From Tabrizicola sp. (GTDB lineage: Bacteria; Pseudomonadota; Alphaproteobacteria; Rhodobacterales; Rhodobacteraceae), in the NCBI RefSeq assembly GCF_030694085.1, contig NZ_JAUXZE010000071.1:1-64000 (forward strand): 64,000 bases of DNA, given 5' to 3'. Shown in pieces: positions 57,891 through 64,000 of this stretch. Below the pieces are notes generated by a model. That model did no database searches. It was not told the DNA's origin and saw only the letters and a program-made list of their open reading frames with translations. The position numbers and the translations under genes are program-made. Positions within the stretch are counted from its first letter, which is position 1; every line of letters begins with the position of its first letter.

Positions 57891-58487
57891 ATGATGTTGA
57901 CCGAAGAAACCCCGGTGCCGTCGCTGGCCTTGCCGGTAGAGGAGATGAAGGACCATCTGCGGATGGGGTCCGGGTTCGCCGATGACGGGCTGCAGAACGG
58001 GTTGATCGAGACCTACCTTCGCGCTGCGATGGCCGCGATCGAAGGGCGGATCGGCAAGATGCTGTTCCAGCGCCGGTTCCTGTGGGTCCTGGATTGCTGG
58101 CGCGACGCCGAGCAGGCGCTGCCCGTGTCGCCGGTGTCGGGGATCGTTAGCCTGACCCTGGTGGATGCGTCGGGGGCCGAAGTGGTGGTGCCGGCGACGT
58201 CCTACCGTCTGGTCAAGGACCTGCACCGGCCGCGACTGGCGGGCAAGGGAACTTCGCTGCCGACGATCCCGAGTGAGGGGTTGGTGAAGATGGTCTTTGA
58301 CGCAGGTTTCGGCCCGGCCTGGACGGACGTGCCGGTCGACCTGCGGCAGGCGGTGCTTCTGCTTGCGGGTGAATACTACGAACACCGGCACGACGATGGC
58401 GCGCAGGCTGCCGGGCTGCCCTTTGGCGTGGTGACGCTGATCGAACGCTGGCGCACTGTCCGCATCCTGGGCGGGGGCAAGAAATGA
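57891..58487 (+). CDS. GTA g6, head-tail connector/adaptor
   Basis: A 198-aa protein of the HK97 gp6-like connector type: LPVEEMKDHLRMG near the start, a helical core (LIETYLRAAMAAIEGRIGKMLFQRRFL) and DVPVDLRQAVLLLAGEYYEHR near the end. It follows the capsid gene after an 87-base gap with the hairpin. Its stop overlaps g7 (ATGA). Confidence 0.88.
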   Translation: MMLTEETPVPSLALPVEEMKDHLRMGSGFADDGLQNGLIETYLRAAMAAIEGRIGKMLFQRRFLWVLDCWRDAEQALPVSPVSGIVSLTLVDASGAEVVVPATSYRLVKDLHRPRLAGKGTSLPTIPSEGLVKMVFDAGFGPAWTDVPVDLRQAVLLLAGEYYEHRHDDGAQAAGLPFGVVTLIERWRTVRILGGGKK

Positions 58488-58822
58488 ACACGCCCCATCT
58501 GAACAGGGCGCTGGTGCTGGAAGGGGTGGTGCGGACCCCTGACGGAGCTGGTGGCTTCACCGAGGCCTGGACGGCACTGGGCACACTTTGGGCCGAAGTC
58601 CTGCCGGGATCCGGCAGCGACACCCTGGGCGAGGAGCGGATGCTGTCGGCGGTGCCCTACCGGATCACGGTCCGAGGGACACCGACGGGGTCTCCGTCTC
58701 GTCCCACGGCTGGGCAGCGGTTCCGCGAAGGGACACGGCTGTTCCTGATCCAGGCAGTGACTGAACGAGACCAGTTCGGTCGCTTTCTGACCTGTTTTGC
58801 CCGCGAGGAGGTGCCGAAATGA
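58484..58822 (+). CDS. GTA g7, head closure (stopper) protein
   Basis: A 112-aa protein resembling the SPP1 gp16/HK97 gp10 head-closure family: LNRALVLEGVVRTPDGAGGFTEAWTALGTLWAEV at the N-terminus and LFLIQAVTERDQFGRFLTCFAREE at the end. It overlaps both neighbours by 4 bases. Confidence 0.86.
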   Translation: MNTPHLNRALVLEGVVRTPDGAGGFTEAWTALGTLWAEVLPGSGSDTLGEERMLSAVPYRITVRGTPTGSPSRPTAGQRFREGTRLFLIQAVTERDQFGRFLTCFAREEVPK

Positions 58823-59214
58823 GTTATGGTGCAGCACCCGCCCTGCAGACGTCGGTGTTCCAGAGGCTATCGACCTGGCCTTCCCTGTCCGGTGTGGCGA
58901 TTCACGACGCGGTGCCGCCGAATGTGACCGGGACCTTTGTCCTGATCGGCCCAGAAGAGGCCCGCGACCAGTCGGACAAATCCGGCGCGGGGGCCGAGCA
59001 TCAGATGGTGATCAGCGTGATAACCGATCAGACCGGGTTTCTGTCGATCAAGACGATTGCAGCCGATATCTCGGACGCCCTGATCGGCGCGCCATTGTCC
59101 CTAAGCCGCGGCGCGCTGGTCAGCATGTTCTTCCTGCGAGCCAGCGCCCGCCGGATCGAAGAGGGCGAGACGCGGCGGATCGACCTGACCTTTCGGGCGC
59201 GGGTTCAGCTGTAG
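58819..59214 (+). CDS. GTA g8, tail terminator/completion protein (DUF3168)
   Basis: A 131-aa DUF3168-type protein: SYGAAPALQTSVFQRLSTWPSL, then YVLI-like strand TFVLIGPEEARDQSDK and GAEHQMVISVITDQTGFLSIKTIAADI. In siphovirus-like particles this family caps the tail at the head side. It follows g7 with an ATGA overlap and precedes an 87-base gap with a REP-like hairpin. Confidence 0.86.
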   Translation: MSYGAAPALQTSVFQRLSTWPSLSGVAIHDAVPPNVTGTFVLIGPEEARDQSDKSGAGAEHQMVISVITDQTGFLSIKTIAADISDALIGAPLSLSRGALVSMFFLRASARRIEEGETRRIDLTFRARVQL

Positions 59215-59235
59215 CTCCGCCCTCTTACCCCCAAG

Positions 59236-59260
59236 CCCCTCTCCCACACCGGGAGAGGGG
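59236..59260 (+). repeat. REP-like hairpin between g8 and g9
   Basis: Perfect 10-bp stem CCCCTCTCCC / GGGAGAGGGG with an ACACC loop. This sequence type occurs as a dispersed intergenic repeat in many proteobacteria. Here it separates the head-completion gene from the major tail gene. Confidence 0.65.
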
Positions 59261-59301
59261 GGCGCCCCGCGCCACATTTCATCGCATGACGGAGAGCGAA
59301 C

Positions 59302-59715
59302 ATGGCTGTGCAAAGCGGCAAGGATCTGCTGATCAAGATCGACCAGACGGGGGACGGCCAGTTCGTCACCATCGCGGGGCTGAGGGCAACCCGGATCAGC
59401 TTCAACACGGAATCGGTGGACGTCACCAGTCTGGAAAGCCAGGGCGGCTGGCGTGAGCTGCTGGCCGGGGCGGGGGTCAAATCGGCCCAGATCTCGGGCT
59501 CGGGCGTGTTCCGGGACGAGAACACCGATGAACGCGCGCGCCAGGTGTTCTTCAACGGCGAGATCCCGGACTTCCAGGTGGTGATTCCAAGCTTCGGCAT
59601 CATCGAAGGGCCGTTCCAGATCACCTCGATCGAGTATTCGGGCAGCCACAACGACGAGGCGACCTACGAGATGGCGATGGCTTCGGCCGGTGCCATGACC
59701 TTCACGGCGCTCTGA
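59302..59715 (+). CDS. GTA g9, major tail protein
   Basis: A 137-aa tube-forming protein of the TP901-1-like major tail family: MAVQSGKDLLIKIDQTGDGQFVT, SVDVTSLESQGGWRELL, QVVIPSFGIIEGPFQITSIEYSG and the ending GAMTFTAL. Its TGA overlaps the g10 ATG by one base. Confidence 0.9.
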   Translation: MAVQSGKDLLIKIDQTGDGQFVTIAGLRATRISFNTESVDVTSLESQGGWRELLAGAGVKSAQISGSGVFRDENTDERARQVFFNGEIPDFQVVIPSFGIIEGPFQITSIEYSGSHNDEATYEMAMASAGAMTFTAL

Positions 59716-60047
59716 TGGCGAACCCCTGGGCGGGAGAGGTGGCGATCTGGCTGGATGGCCAGCGCCATGTGGCGAAGCTGACCCTGGGCGCCTTGGCCGA
59801 GTTGGAACAGGCGCTGGAAACTGGGTCGTTGATCGACCTGGTGCAGCGGTTCGAGGAGCAGAGGTTCAGCACACGGGACGTGCTGGCGCTGATCGTCGCA
59901 GGGCTGCGCGGCGGCGGCTGGCAGGGCACGGCGGCGGACCTGCTGCGGGTCGAGATCGGCGGTGGGCCGGTCGAGGCGGCGCGGGCGGCGGCGGAGCTGC
60001 TGGCGCGGGCGTTCTCGTTGCCGGGCGAACCACCGGGCGGGCCATGA
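59715..60047 (+). CDS. GTA g10, gene transfer agent family protein
   Basis: A 110-aa protein starting MANPWAGEVAIWLDGQRHVAKLTLGALAELEQAL, the GTA gp10 pattern (an N-terminal strand pair, then helices). It is thought to act as a tail assembly chaperone-like protein. It overlaps g10.1 by 4 bases. Confidence 0.85.
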   Translation: MANPWAGEVAIWLDGQRHVAKLTLGALAELEQALETGSLIDLVQRFEEQRFSTRDVLALIVAGLRGGGWQGTAADLLRVEIGGGPVEAARAAAELLARAFSLPGEPPGGP

Positions 60048-60283
60048 GTGGGATCGATTGGCGCGGGCTTTTGCAAGCCAGCTTGCATGGGTTGGGCCTG
60101 GAGCCGGCTGCCTTTTGGCGGCTGACGCCCGTGGAGTTGCGGATCATGCTGGGGCGGGAGGGTGTAGTCCCGCCCCTGACACGCGCGCGGTTGGCCGAGC
60201 TGGCCGCAGCGTTCCCCGATGTACGGAAGGATCAGGGCGATGGCGGATATCGGAACGATGCAGGAGCAGCTCCAGGCGCTTGA
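60044..60283 (+). CDS. GTA g10.1, tail assembly chaperone-like protein
   Basis: A 79-aa protein: IDWRGLLQASLHGLGLEPAAFWRLTPVELRIMLGREG, the small phage TAC family seen between g10 and g11 in GTA clusters. It begins at an ATGA overlap with g10, and its last 44 bases overlap the start of g11. Confidence 0.82.
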   Translation: MSGIDWRGLLQASLHGLGLEPAAFWRLTPVELRIMLGREGVVPPLTRARLAELAAAFPDVRKDQGDGGYRNDAGAAPGA

Positions 60284-60890
60284 GGCCCAGATGGGATCTT
60301 CGGTGTCGATGGTAGCTGCCTTCGATGGCGAGCTTGCCCGAATGCGGGAAACGATGGTTTTCACGGGGCGCGAGGTGAACACCCTGTCCAGTGGCATCAG
60401 CGGGGGCCTGCGGAAGGCGTTCGACGGGCTGATCTTCGACGGAATGAAGTTGAACGACGCGCTGAAGACGGTCGCGAACACCATCGTCGATCAGGTCTAT
60501 TCAATCGCGATAAAGCCGGTGACCGGGGCGCTGGGCGGGCTGCTGGCCCAGGGCGTCGGAGGGCTGATGGGGGCGGGGATGCCCTTTGCCAACGGCGGCG
60601 CCTTTAGCCAGGGGCGGGTGATGCCATTTGCGAAGGGGGGCGTCGTGTCCTCGCCCACAGGGTTTCCGATGCGGGGCGGCATGGGCCTGATGGGTGAGGC
60701 CGGTCCCGAGGCGATCATGCCGCTGACCCGAGGCCCGGACGGACGTCTGGGAGTGCAGGCCGGCGGGGGTAGGGCAGTCAACGTGGTGATGAACATCACG
60801 ACCCCGGACATCCAGAGCTTCCAGCGCAGCCAAAGCCAGGTCGCCGCTCAGGTCAGCCGCGCCCTGGCGCGCGGGCAACGCAATCGCTGA
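60240..60890 (+). CDS. GTA g11, tail tape measure protein
   Basis: A 216-aa protein that sets tail length. A helical N-terminus (MADIGTMQEQLQALEAQMGSS) is followed by GMKLNDALKTVANTIVDQVYSIAIKPVTGALGGL, a glycine-rich GVGGLMGAGMPFANGGAFSQG region and GLMGEAGPEAIMPLTRGPDGRLGV. The short length fits the short GTA tail. The ATG at 60240 is preferred because SD GGAAGGATCAGGG precedes it. Confidence 0.9.
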   Translation: MADIGTMQEQLQALEAQMGSSVSMVAAFDGELARMRETMVFTGREVNTLSSGISGGLRKAFDGLIFDGMKLNDALKTVANTIVDQVYSIAIKPVTGALGGLLAQGVGGLMGAGMPFANGGAFSQGRVMPFAKGGVVSSPTGFPMRGGMGLMGEAGPEAIMPLTRGPDGRLGVQAGGGRAVNVVMNITTPDIQSFQRSQSQVAAQVSRALARGQRNR

Positions 60891-60899
60891 GGATACATC

Positions 60900-61532
60900 A
60901 TGGCCTTTCACGAAATACGTTTCCCGGCAAACCTGAGCTTCGGTTCGGTTGGCGGACCCGAGCGACGGACCGAAATCGTCACGTTGACGAACGGGTTCGA
61001 AGAGCGGAACACGCCCTGGGCCCATTCCCGCCGACGCTATGACGCAGGCGTGGGGTTGCGCTCGCTGAACGATGTCGAAACGCTGATCGCGTTCTTCGAG
61101 GCGCGCGCTGGACAACTCCACGGGTTCCGCTGGAAGGACTGGTCCGATCATAAGTCCTGCGCACCGCTTGCCGCCCCTGGGCCAGAGGATCAGTTGATCG
61201 GTACCGGGGATGGCGTAACGACCGTCTTTCAGCTGCAGAAGACCTATGTTTCGGGTCTGCAAAGCTATTCGCGGCCGATCCGAAAGCCCGTGCTTGGCAC
61301 CGTTCTGGTCGCGATTGCCGAAGATCCGAAGGTCGAAGGCCTGGAGTTCACTGTGAATATGGAAACGGGGGAAGTAACTTTCGCCCTGCCCCCCGACCTT
61401 GGGACGCGCATCACAGCAGGTTTCGAGTTTGACGTGCCGGTCCGCTTTGACACCGACAACATCCAGACATCTGTCGCCTCGTTCCAGGCCGGTGACGTTC
61501 CGACGGTGCCGGTCGTGGAGATCCGGCTATGA
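60900..61532 (+). CDS. GTA g12, distal tail protein (DUF2460)
   Basis: A 210-aa DUF2460 protein: MAFHEIRFPANLSFGSVGGPERRTEIVTLTNGFEERNTPW, the RRRYDAG block and LIAFFEARAGQLHGFRWKDWSDHKSC. It is part of the GTA baseplate/distal tail. It overlaps g13 by 4 bases. Confidence 0.93.
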   Translation: MAFHEIRFPANLSFGSVGGPERRTEIVTLTNGFEERNTPWAHSRRRYDAGVGLRSLNDVETLIAFFEARAGQLHGFRWKDWSDHKSCAPLAAPGPEDQLIGTGDGVTTVFQLQKTYVSGLQSYSRPIRKPVLGTVLVAIAEDPKVEGLEFTVNMETGEVTFALPPDLGTRITAGFEFDVPVRFDTDNIQTSVASFQAGDVPTVPVVEIRL

Positions 61533-62425
61533 CGAAAGAGGCTCTTCTTTCGCATCTTGGGACTGGGTCGACGACCGTTTGCCGCGCATGGGCGCTTCGG
61601 CGTCGTGATGGGGTGACGCTGGGTTTCACCGATCACGACCGGGATATCGTCGTCGATGGCGTGACCTGCCGTGCGGACAGCGGGATGACGGCCAGGACAC
61701 TACACCAGACCACCGGGCTGTCCGTCGATAACACCGAAGCCTTCGGCGCGCTGAGTGCCGCTGCCATCACGGAAGCCGATCTGTTTGCAGGACGGTTCGA
61801 CGGAGCCGAGGTGCGGGTGTACTTGGTCAACTGGCAATCACCCGAAGACCATGTCGAGCAGTTTCGTGGTACTCTTGGCGAGATCACCCGCTCCGACGGC
61901 AGCTTCAAGGCTGAATTGCGCGGGATTTCGGACCAGCTTAACCGTCCGCAGGGCACGGCTTACACCTCGCGGTGTTCCGCCGTTCTTGGCGATAATCGCT
62001 GCCGGTTCGATTTGGCCCAGCCGGGCTACTTTGTGACGCGGGTGGTCGAAACGGTCGAGGATGGGCGGATCTTCAGGTTCTCGAACCTGTCAGGATTTGG
62101 AGATCGATGGTTCGAGGATGGGCGGTTCGAGGTGCAATCAGGTGAAGCGGCCGGGCTTGTCGGTGTCGTCAAGATTGATCGCACCGAGGATGTGGGACGA
62201 CGCATCGAGTTATGGCAGTCTATCGGTGCGCCAGTTGTTGCCGGAGACAGCATTCGGATCCTTGTCGGCTGCGACAAGCGGCCGAGCACCTGTCGCACCA
62301 AGTTTGCCAACTTCTTGAATTATCGTGGTTTCCCGCACATCCCTGGCGAAGACTGGTTGGCCTCGTATCCTGTCCCTGACCGGCCAAACGCCGGGGCCAG
62401 GCGCGTCGGCGGGAGCGATGAATGA
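61529..62425 (+). CDS. GTA g13, baseplate hub protein (DUF2163)
   Basis: A 298-aa DUF2163/phage BR0599-like protein: TVCRAWALRRRDGVTLGFTDHDRDI at the start, GLSVDNTEAFGALSAAAIT in the middle and CDKRPSTCRTKFANFLNYRGFPHIPGEDWL near the end, with several conserved Cys (CSAVLGDNRCRFD) that may bind metal. Coupled to g12 and g14 by 4-base overlaps. Confidence 0.93.
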   Translation: MTKEALLSHLGTGSTTVCRAWALRRRDGVTLGFTDHDRDIVVDGVTCRADSGMTARTLHQTTGLSVDNTEAFGALSAAAITEADLFAGRFDGAEVRVYLVNWQSPEDHVEQFRGTLGEITRSDGSFKAELRGISDQLNRPQGTAYTSRCSAVLGDNRCRFDLAQPGYFVTRVVETVEDGRIFRFSNLSGFGDRWFEDGRFEVQSGEAAGLVGVVKIDRTEDVGRRIELWQSIGAPVVAGDSIRILVGCDKRPSTCRTKFANFLNYRGFPHIPGEDWLASYPVPDRPNAGARRVGGSDE

Positions 62426-62865
62426 CAGCCGCTGAGCGTGCGATTGCGGAAGCCAGATGCTGGATCGGCACCCCCTATCTGCATCAGGCTAGCACCCGTG
62501 GAGCCGGGACGGACTGCCTGGGGCTGCTTCGGGGCGTCTGGCGGGCCATTTACAGGGGGGAACCGGAATCGGTTCCGGCCTACACCGCTGACTGGGCCGA
62601 ACCGCAGCATCACGAGGTGCTTTTCGAAGCAGCCAGCCGATGGTTGGTGTCGAAGCCTCTGAATGTCCCTGCCGTAGGAGATGTGCTGCTGTTCCGCATG
62701 CGCGAGGGTGCCATCGCCAAGCACCTCGGGCTTCAGTCGGACGTCGGTCCCCATCCAAAGTTCATCCATTCCTACACGGGCCACGGCGTCCTTGAGAGTT
62801 CACTCTCGCAGCCCTGGCAGCGCCGGATCGTGGCGCGTTTCGCATTTCCAGAAGGAACCAAGTGA
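62422..62865 (+). CDS. GTA g14, NlpC/P60 cell-wall peptidase
   Basis: A 147-aa NlpC/P60-type peptidase. The catalytic Cys is in GAGTDCLGLLRGVWRA, and the His is in KHLGLQSDVGP or the following SYTGHGVLES. It should open peptidoglycan of the recipient cell during DNA delivery. It begins at an ATGA overlap with g13 and is directly followed by g15. Confidence 0.92.
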   Translation: MTAAERAIAEARCWIGTPYLHQASTRGAGTDCLGLLRGVWRAIYRGEPESVPAYTADWAEPQHHEVLFEAASRWLVSKPLNVPAVGDVLLFRMREGAIAKHLGLQSDVGPHPKFIHSYTGHGVLESSLSQPWQRRIVARFAFPEGTK

Positions 62866-64000
62866 ATGGCCACTCTGCTTCTTTCCGCTGCCGGCGCAGC
62901 GGTTGGTGCCGGCTTCGGCGGTACGGTATTGGGACTGTCTGGTGCCGTGATCGGGCGGGCAATCGGTGCTACGCTTGGACGTGCGATCGACCAGCGCGTG
63001 CTTGGTGCGGGATCGGAGCCGGTGGATGTCGGCCGAATCGACCGTCTTCGTCTGACCGGAGCGGGCGAGGGCGGGGCAATCGGCCAGATCTGGGGCCGGA
63101 TGCGCGTCGGCGGCCAAGTCATATGGGCGACGCAGTTCACGGAAACTGTCCGTCGGCGCCGGAGCGGCAAGGGCGCTCCGAAGCCAAAAGTCAACGAATA
63201 CAGCTATTCTGTCAGCCTGGCGATTGCTCTTTGTGAAGGTGAGGTGTTGCGTATCGGGCGGATCTGGGCCGACGGGAACGAAATCTCGGCACTGGACCTG
63301 AACCTGCGGTTCTATCCGGGTAGCGAAACCCAGTTGCCGGACCCGTTGATCGAGGCCGTCGAGGGCTCTGGCAAGGCGCCGGCCTATCGCGGTCTGGCTT
63401 ATGTCGTGATCGAGGATCTGGACCTGTCGGCCTATGGCAACCGCGTTCCGCAGTTCAGTTTTGAGGTTGTCCGGCCCGCGCAGGGGCCTGCGATCGGCGC
63501 GACCGATACGCTTGGTGGTGCCATCCGCGGAGTGGCTCTGATCCCTGGCACGGGGGAATACGGGCTGGCCACGACGCCCGTACACTATGCAGAGGCGCTT
63601 GGACGCAACCGATCGGCCAACGTGCACTCTCCCTCCGGGAAAACCGACTTCGCAACAAGTCTGGACCAGCTGTCCCAGGAACTGCCCAACGCGGGAGCAG
63701 TTTCTCTTGTTGTGTCGTGGTTCGGAGATGATCTGCGCTGTTCGAGCTGCACCGTACGGCCCAAGGTCGAGCAGAACTTGAGAGACGGCGTGGGTATGGC
63801 CTGGCGCGCAGGCGGAATCGCCAGGGCTGCCGCACTGGAAGTACCGAAGGTCGATGGGATTTCCGTCTATGGCGGGACGCCTGCCGATGCCTCTGTCATC
63901 GAGGCAATCCGTGCCATCCGCGCGGCCGGCAAAGAAGTGATGTTCTATCCGTTCATTCTTATGGACCAGCTGGATGGCAACGCTTTATCGGACCCCTGGA
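62866..64000 (+). CDS. GTA g15, tail host-specificity protein (5' part)
   Basis: Starts MATLLLSAAGAAVGAGFGG, with a glycine/alanine-rich amphipathic N-terminus, and runs open to the window end (at least 378 residues). GQIWGRMRVGGQVIWATQFTE and VNEYSYSVSLAIALCEGEV are conserved GTA gp15 blocks. EYGLATTPVHYAEALGRNRSANVHS and the following region begin the GTA TIM-barrel-like domain. RcGTA g15 is over 1,200 residues, so most of it lies outside. The ATG directly follows the g14 stop. Confidence 0.92.
   Translation, partial: MATLLLSAAGAAVGAGFGGTVLGLSGAVIGRAIGATLGRAIDQRVLGAGSEPVDVGRIDRLRLTGAGEGGAIGQIWGRMRVGGQVIWATQFTETVRRRRSGKGAPKPKVNEYSYSVSLAIALCEGEVLRIGRIWADGNEISALDLNLRFYPGSETQLPDPLIEAVEGSGKAPAYRGLAYVVIEDLDLSAYGNRVPQFSFEVVRPAQGPAIGATDTLGGAIRGVALIPGTGEYGLATTPVHYAEALGRNRSANVHSPSGKTDFATSLDQLSQELPNAGAVSLVVSWFGDDLRCSSCTVRPKVEQNLRDGVGMAWRAGGIARAAALEVPKVDGISVYGGTPADASVIEAIRAIRAAGKEVMFYPFILMDQLDGNALSDPW

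Overview
The window reads as chromosomal DNA of an alphaproteobacterium of the Rhodobacteraceae (Rhodobacter/Gemmobacter/Tabrizicola-like). The evidence is GC-rich coding on both strands, ATGA-coupled operons, an initiator tRNA with an AGG/CCT anticodon stem, and a gene transfer agent (GTA) structural cluster in the order of Rhodobacter capsulatus RcGTA. Genus assignment is inference.

Layout. 1-4.3 kb: initiator tRNA-fMet followed by an accessory, decaying strip. It holds a frameshifted membrane-protein gene, a ParDE toxin-antitoxin pair, an IS5/IS427-type insertion sequence flanked by gene fragments, a small HTH protein and a frameshifted SDR. 4.3-6.9 kb: a P2A-like cation ATPase. 7-13.1 kb (minus strand): a glycerol-3-phosphate type importer, ugpBAEC, behind a PhoB-box-like site. 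A second operon (TIM-barrel protein plus calcineurin-like phosphodiesterase) carries its own PhoB-like site. 13.2-31.9 kb: a large sugar-catabolic region. It has a CUT1 ABC importer split over two loci, two FucU-type mutarotases, a ribokinase, an SgcQ/SgcX/FGGY-kinase/creatininase-like operon, an aldo-keto reductase, a TIM-barrel isomerase, a GntR-FCD regulator, a UxaA-type dehydratase and a fuconolactonase-like amidohydrolase. A shared palindrome (CTAACATGTTAG and variants) sits at four promoters, so the GntR protein probably controls the whole region. The enzymes fit oxidative catabolism of L-fucose or a similar sugar, plus a kinase branch of unknown purpose.

32-45.4 kb: a second sugar region with a RpiR/MurR regulator, two SDRs, three Gfo/Idh/MocA dehydrogenases, two TIM-barrel proteins and a CUT2 (ribose-type) ABC importer. 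The enzyme set resembles 3-keto-glycoside chemistry. 45.5-52.7 kb: a DUF411 protein, a divergent SDR, then housekeeping genes fabD, fabG, acpP, an agmatinase-family gene, fabF and mltG. 52.9-64 kb: GTA genes g1 to g15 (g15 runs off the end), covering packaging, head, tail, cell-wall hydrolase and host-specificity proteins.

Start codons were adjusted wherever Shine-Dalgarno spacing or 4-bp stop/start overlaps decided them. Two promoters (the GntR gene and the first permease gene) appear to make leaderless mRNAs, with the presumed GntR operator over the -10 element.
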